A stretch of DNA of 28,640 nucleotides from UM-FILTER-42-9 sp038063775 (GTDB lineage: Bacteria; Patescibacteriota; Minisyncoccia; Moranbacterales; UBA2206): NCBI GenBank assembly GCA_038063775.1, contig JBBTUK010000006.1, forward strand, positions 1-28,640. Reading direction: 5' to 3'. The translations under genes and the position numbers were made by a program. Shown here one piece after another: positions 1-6,629 of this stretch. The first letter of the stretch is position 1. Each line of letters opens with the position of its first letter. Under the pieces are notes generated by a model that had not been told where the DNA came from, did no database searches, and saw nothing but the letters and a program-made list of their open reading frames with translations.

Positions 1-390
1 AACCATTTCAGAATCAGTGTTGACGCGAACGCCTAAATAATAATCTCCGCCGTTGAAAGTTAAGGAGTCCGGCAAAGGTACAACCGATCCGAGCCGCGCC
101 GTCAATATACCATCAAGCATTTGCACTTTCTGCGTCTCTTCCCAAACTTTTTGTCCGCGATCCGTGTCGGAGGGATAGGGATCTTGGATTTGCCGGTCAG
201 CCGTATAGATCGCGAAGCGCACGTCATACTCACCATTCGGAATTTCTTTGTTCTGTCCATCCGTCATATACGCCGTCACATCCATTTCTCGCGTGGCTTG
301 CGCGGAAGAAAAATCAAATGACAAAAGCAAAATCCCACCGAGCGTCGCCAGGATGGTCAGAATTATTGAAATTTTATTTTTGCTTTGCAT
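1..390 (-). CDS. Secreted protein, N-terminal part (cut by window edge)
   Basis: The reading frame is open from the ATG at 390 to the window edge, about 130 codons. Residues 1-32 form a clear signal peptide: a short basic start (MQSKNK), a hydrophobic stretch (ISIILTILATLGGILLLSF) and a likely cleavage after SSAQA. The following region (NGEYDVRFAIYTADRQ, then DYYLGVRVNTDSEMV) resembles a beta-rich module that I associate with large Patescibacteria surface proteins and tail-fibre-like proteins; this is recollection of family style, not a search result. The main body of the protein lies outside the window, so its function cannot be assigned. An alternative start at 396 has an AGGTGA Shine-Dalgarno-like site (407-412) about 10 bases upstream; the start at 390 instead fits a leaderless transcript from the -10 box at 399-404. 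Confidence 0.7.
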   Translation of the reverse strand, partial: MQSKNKISIILTILATLGGILLLSFDFSSAQATREMDVTAYMTDGQNKEIPNGEYDVRFAIYTADRQIQDPYPSDTDRGQKVWEETQKVQMLDGILTARLGSVVPLPDSLTFNGGDYYLGVRVNTDSEMV

Positions 391-398
391 CAACATTG

Positions 399-404
399 AT
401 TATA
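399..404 (-). promoter_or_regulatory. -10 box (TATAAT) next to the start codon
   Basis: A consensus TATAAT on the minus strand ends 8 bases before the ATG at 390, the same geometry seen upstream of ligA. No convincing -35 hexamer is visible at 16-18 bases. If it is used, the transcript would begin at or very near the start codon. Confidence 0.4.
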
Positions 405-425
405 TTTCACCTAAATCGCTGGAGG

Positions 426-483
426 ATAACAATTTTTGGTTAGAAAATTCAGGGCTTGAGTTAATTTTGAAAAAAATTGTTAT
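426..483. repeat. AT-rich inverted repeat in the intergenic gap
   Basis: ATAACAATTTTT (426-437) is the exact reverse complement of 472-483, a 12-bp stem with a 34-base loop between the end of the HTH/fibronectin gene and the start of the secreted-protein gene. On the plus strand it is followed by a T run, but no plus-strand gene needs a terminator here. It could be an operator or a weak terminator. Confidence 0.35.
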
Positions 484-524
484 TTTTTAGCGATCCTTGC
501 TTGTCTCTAAAACGGGACGAGCTT

Positions 525-1577
525 TTATTCTTTCACCGCCCAACCGAAAACCTCCTTGACCGCGTTGACTATCAGATCAAAAACGGAAACTGTTTTCGAT
601 CCGGTATAGGCCGAGTAGCGATCGGAGGAGACCTCATTCGCCCACCGATCTTTTCCAGTGATGGAATAAGTATAAGCAGTTCCGGGTTCCAAGTTCGCGA
701 GAACAACGCTGTGATTGAATCCGTAGCTGTCCTCGGTCAGTTTTTTCGGATTGCTCCCGCTCATTGCCGAATACTCGATAGTGGAAAGCGCGAGCTTGTT
801 TGTTTTCCAATTTACCAACAGTCTGTCTTCTTCTTTTCCTTTCGTCTTCATGACTTCGCTCCGCACATCAGAAATTTCAAAACTAGGATTCTCCTGCGCG
901 CTGGCCATGGCGATCGCTCCGCCGAATTTAATTTCCTTGATTGTAAAATTTTCGCTCGCGAGCGCCGCTCCTTTTTGCCGCTCAGCATTCGCATTGATAG
1001 TTTCTGCCGCCTTAACAATTCCTTCGTCTTCAGAAACCCATTTCGGAATTTTATTGTCCATTGAATAATCATCGGCTAAATTTTGAGATGATTCTTCGCT
1101 TCCAAAATTATTTATTTTTATAAACCGTCCAACCTGAAAAATTCCCAGCAACAAAAAAATCACAATCAAAGTTGTCGTGAAATTATTCACCACCTTCCAT
1201 CGGTTCTGAAATTTTGTTTCCACTTTTTCAGGAAGCACGCTGTCGTCCTGATAATCTTTCTCTACCCAGGCAACGGCCAGTTCGGTTTCGGTGGCAGGCG
1301 AAAGTTTTTCTTCATAGACGGTTTTCTTGCCATTCGTATATTCCTCGATCCGGAAATTAATTTTTTCAACTTTCTCCTTTTTGGCCTCTTTTGTATTGGA
1401 GGTAAAATCTTCCAGCCACGCCAAAGTCGTATGCCAGTTCCTGCCAATCTTCTTTGCTTTAAGTTTGCCCTGGCGCGCCAAGGAATTTAAGTACTCCGGG
1501 GTATAACCGGACTCCTTGGAAGCTTCGCCCAAAGAAATATATTCGAGAGGATTTTTTTGTCCATTTTCCGCACTCAT
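525..1577 (-). CDS. HTH / single membrane helix / fibronectin-like protein
   Basis: The 350-residue protein has three parts. Residues 11-60 look like a MerR/excisionase-type helix-turn-helix (YISLGEASKESGYTPEYLNSL, with the wing GKLKAKKIGRNWHT). Residues about 133-152 are a single hydrophobic membrane helix. Residues about 235-330 form a beta-rich fibronectin type III-like domain (LVNWKTNKLALSTIEYS, then LEPGTAYTYSITGKD), presumably outside the membrane. The C-terminus is a short amphipathic helix. This arrangement suggests a membrane-tethered regulator that binds DNA inside and senses something outside; that role is inference. I chose the ATG at 1577; an in-frame TTG at 1589 would add four residues, and neither has a clear ribosome binding site. 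A good promoter lies at 1720-1748, giving a leader of about 135 bases. The gene stands alone, downstream of gyrB. Confidence 0.85.
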   Translation of the reverse strand: MSAENGQKNPLEYISLGEASKESGYTPEYLNSLARQGKLKAKKIGRNWHTTLAWLEDFTSNTKEAKKEKVEKINFRIEEYTNGKKTVYEEKLSPATETELAVAWVEKDYQDDSVLPEKVETKFQNRWKVVNNFTTTLIVIFLLLGIFQVGRFIKINNFGSEESSQNLADDYSMDNKIPKWVSEDEGIVKAAETINANAERQKGAALASENFTIKEIKFGGAIAMASAQENPSFEISDVRSEVMKTKGKEEDRLLVNWKTNKLALSTIEYSAMSGSNPKKLTEDSYGFNHSVVLANLEPGTAYTYSITGKDRWANEVSSDRYSAYTGSKTVSVFDLIVNAVKEVFGWAVKE

Positions 1578-1599
1578 CTTTGATATCAAATATTGTTTT

Positions 1600-1660
1600 C
1601 AGCCCCAGGCTTGAACCCTAGGCTCATCAGCCTTGGGCTGAGATCCGCCTTGAGCGGAAT
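1600..1660. repeat. Cluster of short palindromes; includes a dispersed 28-bp repeat
   Basis: Three small palindromes stand in a row: AGCC...GGCT (1601-1624), TCAGCCTTGGGCTGA (1627-1641) and CCGCCTTGAGCGG (1645-1657). The segment 1616-1643 recurs inside ligA at 9544-9571 with only two differences, so this is a dispersed palindromic repeat. It lies in the predicted 5' leader of the HTH/fibronectin gene. Confidence 0.7.
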
Positions 1661-1719
1661 TTTTATTTATATTTTTATTCGGTTTAGAGTCAGATTTTTT
1701 CGTCTCTCTGCATAACTAA

Positions 1720-1748
1720 AGTATACATTTTCTGCAGGCGTTTCTCAA
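1720..1748 (-). promoter_or_regulatory. Sigma-70-like promoter of the HTH/fibronectin gene
   Basis: On the minus strand TTGAGA (1743-1748) and TATACT (1720-1725) are separated by exactly 17 bases; each hexamer matches the consensus at five of six positions. Transcription would start near 1713 and run through the palindrome cluster into the gene starting at 1577. Confidence 0.6.
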
Positions 1749-1776
1749 TGGAAAAAAAGGCCAAAATTTGGCCGAG

Positions 1777-1785
1777 TTATCCACA
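1777..1785 (+). promoter_or_regulatory. Single perfect DnaA box
   Basis: TTATCCACA is the strong DnaA-box sequence. It lies in the gene-free region between gyrB and the HTH/fibronectin gene, about 30 bases upstream of that gene's -35 box. No cluster of further boxes or AT-rich unwinding region surrounds it, so it does not look like an origin by itself. Confidence 0.4.
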
Positions 1786-1882
1786 GCGGGCTTGACGGGG
1801 TTAATCTTCAAGTTGCGCAAAGAAAAAAAGAAGTTTATTTTTTTACAGGACATCTTGGGGACTAAAAAATCTAAACCATGAG

Positions 1883-2003
1883 ATTTATCGAGTGGTTTCC
1901 GCGTAAAAGCTGAGCTCTGAGGAATTACTTTCTGCTTCAGCAGAAAGTAAGGAAAGAGCTCAGCTTTGGAAAAACCGTAAGAAAAAGACCCCGATCGATA
2001 AAT
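1883..2003. other. Long nested hairpin in gene-free region, possible structured RNA
   Basis: Nested inverted repeats span 121 bases: ATTTATCGA (1883-1891) pairs with 1995-2003, GGTTT (1894-1898) with 1972-1976, AAAGCTGAGCTCT (1906-1918) with 1955-1967, and an 11-bp stem (1925-1935) with 1940-1950, closed by a TTCA loop. Small internal loops separate the stems. No coding potential is evident; the reading frames across it match nothing I recognise. It lies between the gyrB terminator and the DnaA box. It could be a small RNA, a DNA cruciform or a degenerate mobile palindrome; I see no flanking direct repeat and no confident promoter. The remaining bases of 1590-2095 hold only the features listed separately. 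Confidence 0.6.
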
Positions 2004-2042
2004 GTGGCTCAAACACGTGTGATATTTGATAGCGAATATCAA

Positions 2043-2067
2043 AAAGCCCCCGCTCATGAGGGCTTTG
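2043..2067 (-). terminator. Rho-independent terminator of gyrB
   Basis: On the minus strand AAAGCCC, a loop and GGGCTTTTT form a GC-rich stem followed by T residues, about 30 bases after the gyrB stop codon. A second inverted repeat (GATATT...GAATATC, 2020-2040) follows it. Confidence 0.8.
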
Positions 2068-2095
2068 CTTCATGTTTTATGTTTCATGTTTCCTG

Positions 2096-5000
2096 CTATA
2101 TATCCAAATTTTTGACGCTTTTGGCGTGCGTTTGGATAAAACGCCGCCTTGGTTCAACATCACTGCCCATCAAAATATCAAACACGCGGTCGGCGGACGT
2201 CGCATCTTCAATCTTGACTTGACGCATAACTCTTCTTTCCGGATCCATTGTCGTTTCCCAAAGCTGCTCCGGATTCATTTCTCCGAGACCTTTATATCTT
2301 TGGATATTTATTCCGGCAATTTTTTCTCCCACTTCGCTTTCGCTTTCATCCGTTTCCATAATAATTTCCGCCTCACTATTTTCTAAAGTATTATTTCTTG
2401 GAATTTTGGATTTTTTCAGTTCATTAATAATCTTGTTTTTCTCTTCTTCTGTATAAGCAAATCTAACATCTTTACTTTTCTGAATTCTGTAGAGTGGCGG
2501 CTGAGCGATATAAATATATCCACGCGTGATCAGCTCTTCATAGTAACGATAAAAAAATGTCAGCAGCAATGTCCGAATATGCGATCCATCCACGTCCGCG
2601 TCCGCCATAATTATTATTCGGTGATAACGCAGCTTTTCAATATCAAAGCTGTTCCCGATTCCGGCGCCTAGCGCGATGATGATCGGTTTCAAAGTGTCTG
2701 ATTTCACGACTTTATCCAAAGTTGTTTTTTCTACATTCACTAATTTTCCGCGTAGCGGAAGTATGGCTTGAAATTTTCGGTTTCTCCCCTGCTTCGCGCT
2801 ATTATGAACAAAGATTCCTGAAGCCAATGCAAAATTATGAGCGTTTGGAACCTCAAGATCATAGACATCTATTTTTTTCGCTATTTTTTCAATTGATTTA
2901 ATGCGATGATTAAAATGCACAGCGGCTTCCTGCAATTTTTTTTCACTGCCACCAAAAAATCTTTGACGGATAGTTTCGTATTTTATTAAATTTTTATCAT
3001 TTGATTCTTTTCTTATTTTGTCATATGCTATTTTATTAATTTTATTTTTTGCTTTGTAAACATCGTGTAAAACTTTCAGAGCTTTTTGCAGATATGTTTG
3101 ATTATAAGCTATCTTTCTTTTCACTCTAAAATCCCGTGTCCATTGTTGGGTAGTTTTTTCTTTTCTCCACTTAAGCAAACTTGCATTCTGCCACTGCTTC
3201 TTTGCGATTTCAGAAAGTTGTTTTTTCTGCTCTGGGTATTTTTCAAAATATTTTCTAGCTCTTGCTGCCTGCTTTTGCTTATTTTCTTCGCTAGACCAAT
3301 ATTTTTTCTGCGCGACATTTAATGATTTATTATTTTTTTCTCTGTATTGCGAATTAGAGTTATAAAATTCTAAAAATTTCTCAGCCATGAAATTTTTGTA
3401 TTCTTTATTTTCCCACTGTTTTTTCGCTCTTTCGCTTAACATCTTTCGCGTTTTCGGTTTAAGCATTGTGTTGCTGATTTTTTCACGATATTCCCGTGTT
3501 TTTCTCAAGGCTTTGAGTTTTTTCAATACATCAGGACGTTGCAGAGTTTTTCGCACACATTGTCTATGAATTTCAAGATGATCTTCCTTGTTAAGTCTGA
3601 TTAAATTATTGGGATTATTATTACGTTTATTAAAATCAACATGATGTCTATAACTGCCTGCGTTTTCCTGATAAAATTCATGCTCCAGATTATATTTATC
3701 AGCAAGCATATGAGTAAAAATCCACCTTAATTGCGCGGGATTAAAAATCATTTCATACCCCTCGATTGTTATGCGCTTGCCAAGTCTTGAAAATTGCCGA
3801 TATAGCGGCATCAAAGAGTCTTTTTCGGTTAAGTTCTTTGCTTTTTTATATTTACAGCTACGCAACATAAATAAATGATCGGGGGTACAAACAAGTTCTT
3901 CGTCGTTATCTAAAATAATTTTTATAACCTCAGCATTATGCTTTGTTTTTCTGACATTTTTTATTTCCCCAATTCCAACGGAGTCATCCTCTTTTATCGC
4001 ATAGCAATAGTTTTTGATATTTTTTTTCTCTTCTTCTATAAGCTCAAGGAAACTTAAATTTCTCCCATCAACAAGGGCAACTTCTGTTTTTCCATCGAAA
4101 CAGCCGCCGGCCGAGTCGCCTTCCACGATATAAAGCTCGGACTCTGCCGGGTTTTTTGAAGAACAGTCCGCCAGCTTTCCGGGAAGCGTCATGCCTTCCA
4201 GCGCGCCTTTTCTAATCACTGCGTCTTTGGCGGCACGCGCCGCGATCCGGCTTTTGGCAGTCAATAAACATTTTTCTAGAATTGCTTTGGCATTGTTCGG
4301 ATGCGCTTCCAGATAATCCGCCAGTGCTTCCGCGGTGATACTGGAAACAATGCCGCGCATTTCGCTGTTGCCGAGTTTCGCTTTGGTCTGACCTTCAAAT
4401 TGCGGATTCTTTAGCTTCACGCTGATGACCGCTGTAAGTCCTTCCTGCAAATCTTCGGCCGTGAAACTTTCGTCTTTTTCCTTGAGATAATTATTTTTTT
4501 TCGCGTAATTATTCATCACCCGGGTCAGCGCCGCGCGAAAACCAGCTTCATGCGTGCCGCCTTCCGGCGTGAAGATATTATTAGCAAAGGAAAAAATATG
4601 TTCTTTATATCCATCAGTATATTGCAGGGCCACTTCTACCAGCGTGTCTTCCACCTTTTTCTCGGCATAAAATGGCATTTCGTTTTTTATTTCTTTCCGG
4701 CGATTAAGAAATTTAATATAGGATATCAATCCTCCGTCAAAGAGAAATCCATAGGATCGTTCTTTGCCTTTTTCCCGCTTATCAAAAACCTTTATACTGA
4801 CGCCTTTGGTTAAATAGGCCTGTTGCCTGACATAACCCAGTACCTTTTCCCAGTTATATTCAATTACAGGGAAGATTTGAGGATCAGCCTTAAAACTTAT
4901 TTTCGTGCCGACTTCTGTAGATTTCCCGACAACTTCAGGATCCTTGGTTTTGGGTTTTCCCCGCTCAAATTCCATGGAGTATATTTTCCCGTCCCTTTTA

Positions 5001-5422
5001 ACTTCCGCCTTCGTCCAAACAGAAAGCGCGTTGACCACGGAAACGCCTACTCCGTGCAGCCCGCCGGAAATCTTATACCCGTCTCCGCCAAATTTCCCTC
5101 CGGCATGGAGAATCGTCAGAACTGTTTCCAGTGTTGATTTTTTGGTTTGCGGATGTTTTTCTACTGGAATTCCCCGCCCGTCATCCGTGACTTCCACGAC
5201 ATTGTCTTGAAGCATCTTGACTTCGATGTTTTTGCAATAGCCGGCCATAGCTTCATCCACTGAATTATTGACCACCTCCCAAATGAGATGGTGTAATCCT
5301 TCCGGTGATGTTCCGCCGATATACATGCCCGGCCTTTTTCTGACCGGCTCAAGTCCTTCCAAAACTTGGATGGATTTGGCGGTATAGTTATTTTCTTGCT
5401 TTGGTTTTTTGTTATCTGACAT
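2096..5422 (-). CDS. gyrB: DNA gyrase subunit B with in-frame intein
   Basis: The ATPase subunit of the type II topoisomerase that introduces negative supercoils with GyrA. The 1108-residue precursor has the GHKL ATPase domain (VNNSVDEAMAG near 51-61, DDGRGIP at 80-86, GGLHGVGVSVVNALS at 120-134), the transducer domain, and the Toprim domain (YIVEGDSAGG at 431-440, later MADADVDGSHIRT), ending in VKNLDI, which favours GyrB over ParE. The Toprim motif is interrupted after DSAGG by a 434-residue intein (residues 441-874); splicing would leave a mature GyrB of 674 residues resuming at SAKQGRNR. The mature form lacks the large insert of Proteobacterial GyrB. No clear ribosome binding site precedes the ATG at 5422. 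The gene lies 22 bases downstream of a small membrane-protein gene and is probably co-transcribed with it. A terminator follows at 2043-2067. Confidence 0.97.
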   Translation of the reverse strand: MSDNKKPKQENNYTAKSIQVLEGLEPVRKRPGMYIGGTSPEGLHHLIWEVVNNSVDEAMAGYCKNIEVKMLQDNVVEVTDDGRGIPVEKHPQTKKSTLETVLTILHAGGKFGGDGYKISGGLHGVGVSVVNALSVWTKAEVKRDGKIYSMEFERGKPKTKDPEVVGKSTEVGTKISFKADPQIFPVIEYNWEKVLGYVRQQAYLTKGVSIKVFDKREKGKERSYGFLFDGGLISYIKFLNRRKEIKNEMPFYAEKKVEDTLVEVALQYTDGYKEHIFSFANNIFTPEGGTHEAGFRAALTRVMNNYAKKNNYLKEKDESFTAEDLQEGLTAVISVKLKNPQFEGQTKAKLGNSEMRGIVSSITAEALADYLEAHPNNAKAILEKCLLTAKSRIAARAAKDAVIRKGALEGMTLPGKLADCSSKNPAESELYIVEGDSAGGCFDGKTEVALVDGRNLSFLELIEEEKKNIKNYCYAIKEDDSVGIGEIKNVRKTKHNAEVIKIILDNDEELVCTPDHLFMLRSCKYKKAKNLTEKDSLMPLYRQFSRLGKRITIEGYEMIFNPAQLRWIFTHMLADKYNLEHEFYQENAGSYRHHVDFNKRNNNPNNLIRLNKEDHLEIHRQCVRKTLQRPDVLKKLKALRKTREYREKISNTMLKPKTRKMLSERAKKQWENKEYKNFMAEKFLEFYNSNSQYREKNNKSLNVAQKKYWSSEENKQKQAARARKYFEKYPEQKKQLSEIAKKQWQNASLLKWRKEKTTQQWTRDFRVKRKIAYNQTYLQKALKVLHDVYKAKNKINKIAYDKIRKESNDKNLIKYETIRQRFFGGSEKKLQEAAVHFNHRIKSIEKIAKKIDVYDLEVPNAHNFALASGIFVHNSAKQGRNRKFQAILPLRGKLVNVEKTTLDKVVKSDTLKPIIIALGAGIGNSFDIEKLRYHRIIIMADADVDGSHIRTLLLTFFYRYYEELITRGYIYIAQPPLYRIQKSKDVRFAYTEEEKNKIINELKKSKIPRNNTLENSEAEIIMETDESESEVGEKIAGINIQRYKGLGEMNPEQLWETTMDPERRVMRQVKIEDATSADRVFDILMGSDVEPRRRFIQTHAKSVKNLDI
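2801..4102 (-). mobile_element. GyrB intein with HNH homing endonuclease region
   Basis: The intein runs from Cys1 (codon at 4102) to a terminal His-Asn (FVHN, codon at 2801-2803), followed by Ser as the first C-extein residue. Splicing blocks are visible: block A at residues 1-10 (CFDGKTEVAL), block B at 71-80 (VCTPDHLFML, with T73 and H76), block F near 412-430 (DVYDLEVPNAHNFALASG) and block G at the end. Between them, HHVDFN to DHLEIH (153-179) is an HNH nuclease motif, followed by lysine-rich NUMOD-like repeats (about 185-330). Its N- and C-terminal parts closely resemble, from memory, the Synechocystis GyrB intein, which occupies the same DSAGG site. The segment is visibly more AT-rich than the flanking gyrB, fitting horizontal acquisition. 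All splice-junction residues are present, so it should be splicing-competent. Confidence 0.95.
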
Positions 5423-5444
5423 AAATATGAATAAATTTAATAAA

Positions 5445-5816
5445 CTAGTTTTTACTTAAAAAATACAACTCTATTACAAACACTCCGGCCAGCAGAAGCA
5501 GCCCATCCCACCAAACCAGCAGCCGCAAACTCTGCAATACCAGCAGTCCAACAGCAAATATTGACAGCAGCATTCCCTGCCTGAAACTAAGATTGATGTT
5601 TAGCGCCACCGCTTCGCTCCCTAAAGTTTTTTTCCTGACCCACAAAAGGAGGAGATTAAAAAAACTGCTCAAGAAAAAAAAGACGATCATATAAAAAAGA
5701 ACCAGGCCGGTTGTTCCAGCTTTTTCCGGATCCGTATAGAGAACTACTAAGACCCCGGCAATAAATGAAACTAGGGCGACTAAACGTATGCCCCAAATAT
5801 AAGATTTTAGCGTCAT
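5445..5816 (-). CDS. Small four-helix membrane protein, unknown function
   Basis: A 123-residue protein with about four hydrophobic segments: residues 8-27 (WGIRLVALVSFIAGVLVVLY), 37-60, 79-98 and 103-120. A short basic loop (WVRKK) separates the second and third. I do not recognise a family; small integral membrane proteins like this are common next to housekeeping genes in Patescibacteria. The start is set by AAAAGGA six bases upstream of the ATG at 5816; an in-frame GTG at 5843 would add nine basic residues but lacks such a site. The stop is 22 bases before gyrB, so the two genes are probably one transcription unit. Confidence 0.75.
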   Translation of the reverse strand: MTLKSYIWGIRLVALVSFIAGVLVVLYTDPEKAGTTGLVLFYMIVFFFLSSFFNLLLLWVRKKTLGSEAVALNINLSFRQGMLLSIFAVGLLVLQSLRLLVWWDGLLLLAGVFVIELYFLSKN

Positions 5817-6106
5817 AACATTCCTTTTTATTGTTTGTTTCACCTGTCAGACAAAAGCGCTTGGCAACGTTGTTCCATTCAATTTTAAGCCTGATTCAAT
5901 TTTAACAGGTACTGATAACCTCCGACTTACCGAAGCTTGCCTTATTGATTATAGCTTATTTGGCGCAAAATTGCAAGGATTTTAGTGCCAAAAGATAGCC
6001 CTTAAAGGCTATCATGGCGTTACATAAGAAAAAATTCATTTGGCTTAAAGTATAATCTGCGAAAAAATTGCATAGGCGCGATAAGTCCAAGACTACTCTG
6101 AATAAA
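5817..6106. other. Gene-free stretch with small hairpins
   Basis: Between the membrane-protein gene and the tRNA promoter there is no convincing reading frame. Two hairpins are visible: TTTGGCGC...GTGCCAAA (about 5969-5993) and GATAGCC-CTTAAA-GGCTATC (5994-6013). A TATAAT at 6051-6056 on the plus strand lacks a -35 partner. I see nothing else to assign. Confidence 0.5.
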
Positions 6107-6135
6107 TTGACATGGTTTCATAAAACAGTTAAACT
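6107..6135 (+). promoter_or_regulatory. Promoter of tRNA-fMet
   Basis: A perfect TTGACA -35 box (6107-6112), a 17-base spacer and TAAACT (6130-6135) as -10 box. Transcription would start near 6142, about 15 bases before the tRNA. Confidence 0.75.
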
Positions 6136-6156
6136 AGGCAATAGTTTATGAATTAT

Positions 6157-6228
6157 AGCGGGGTGGAGCAATGGCAGCTCGCGTGGCTCATAACCACGAG
6201 GTTCCCGGTTCGAGTCCGGGCCCCGCAA
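6157..6228 (+). tRNA. Initiator tRNA-fMet (CAT)
   Basis: A full cloverleaf folds: acceptor 6157-6163 / 6221-6227, D arm GAGC/GCTC, anticodon loop CTCATAA (anticodon CAT at 6189-6191), and T arm CCCGG-TTCGAGT-CCGGG. Initiator traits are present: an unpaired 1-72 position (A-A, where E. coli has C-A) and A11-T24 in the D stem. Of the three G-C pairs usual in the initiator anticodon stem only two are present; position 29-41 is T-A. The CCA end is not encoded. It has its own promoter and is followed by a terminator. Confidence 0.93.
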
Positions 6229-6232
6229 CAAG

Positions 6233-6305
6233 AAAAGCGTAAAGCATGAAGCGTAAAAAATAGTGACAGTATGTTTTCCGTTTTTACTTTACGCTTTTGT
6301 TTTTT
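6233..6305 (+). terminator. Terminator after tRNA-fMet
   Basis: AAAAGCGTAAAG (6233-6244) pairs exactly with CTTTACGCTTTT (6287-6298), followed by a T run (6300-6305). The loop is long (42 bases) and partly repeats the stem. The -35 box of the next promoter lies inside the distal arm. Confidence 0.6.
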
Positions 6306-6316
6306 GCTAGTACAAT
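6288..6316 (+). promoter_or_regulatory. Promoter of the tRNA-Met / tRNA-Asp unit
   Basis: TTTACG (6288-6293) and TACAAT (6311-6316) are 17 bases apart. The predicted start near 6323 places about 100 bases of hairpin-rich leader before tRNA-Met. Confidence 0.5.
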
Positions 6317-6418
6317 GCCAGGATACGACTGGCAGGAAGGGGGTCGGGGAAACGTGAGTTTCCCCGTAGTGGAAGTATTGAAACCGCGAGATTTCAAGGA
6401 GTTCCGAATATCGGAACG
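6316..6418 (+). other. Four consecutive hairpins upstream of tRNA-Met
   Basis: Four inverted repeats follow one another: TGCCA/TGGCA (6316-6334), GGGGAAAC-GTGA-GTTTCCCC (6346-6365), TTGAAA/TTTCAA (6378-6397) and GTTCCG-AATAT-CGGAAC (6401-6417). They end three bases before the mature tRNA-Met. No reading frame covers them. This may be a structured leader of the tRNA transcript, an independent small RNA or a processing signal. I recognise no known RNA family. Confidence 0.6.
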
Positions 6419-6420
6419 AC

Positions 6421-6495
6421 GCCAGAGTAGCTCAGCTGGTTAGAGCGCGGCCTTCATAAGGCTGAGGTTCGTGGGTTCGAGTCCCACCTCTGGTA
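6421..6495 (+). tRNA. tRNA-Met (CAT), elongator type
   Basis: Acceptor GCCAGAG / CTCTGGT (G-T at the last pair), D stem GCTC/GAGC, anticodon loop TTCATAA (CAT), and T arm GTGGG-TTCGAGT-CCCAC. The paired acceptor end and C11-G24 rule out an initiator. A CAT anticodon could also mean tRNA-Ile2 (lysidine-modified), but the acceptor pairs A4-T69 and G5-C68 lack the C4-G69/C5-G68 signals known for that type, so elongator Met is preferred. Confidence 0.88.
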
Positions 6496-6508
6496 CAGAA
6501 AAATTAAC

Positions 6509-6582
6509 GGGTCCGTAGTGTAGCGGTTTAACACGTCTCCCTGTCACGGAGAAGATCGCCGGTTCGAATCCGGTCGGACCCG
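6509..6582 (+). tRNA. tRNA-Asp (GTC)
   Basis: Acceptor GGGTCCG / CGGACCC, anticodon loop CTGTCAC (GTC), T arm GCCGG-TTCGAAT-CCGGT (closing pair G-T), and discriminator G as expected for Asp. It lies 13 bases after tRNA-Met, so the two are probably co-transcribed, and is followed by a strong terminator. CCA is not encoded. Confidence 0.95.
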
Positions 6583-6589
6583 CAAACTA

Positions 6590-6620
6590 AAAACGATCAC
6601 TATGTAAGTGATCGTTTTTT
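6590..6620. terminator. Strong bidirectional terminator
   Basis: AAAACGATCACT, a five-base loop and AGTGATCGTTTT form a near-perfect hairpin with T runs on both strands. It ends the tRNA unit on the plus strand and can also end the HEPN-like gene, whose stop is at 6630, on the minus strand. Confidence 0.9.
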
Positions 6621-6629
6621 ATTTAAAAC

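Noticed and set aside
477..1064. 195-codon plus-strand frame opposite the HTH/fibronectin gene
   Set aside because: It is a shadow of the minus-strand gene, whose product has recognisable HTH, membrane and fibronectin-like parts.
1716..2057. 113-codon open frame on the minus strand between gyrB and the HTH/fibronectin gene
   Set aside because: It runs through the long hairpin, the DnaA box and the promoter, has no ribosome site, and its translation shows no domain-like composition.
6421..6495. tRNA-Ile2 (lysidine CAT) instead of tRNA-Met
   Set aside because: The C4-G69 and C5-G68 acceptor pairs typical of the lysidine-synthetase substrate are absent.
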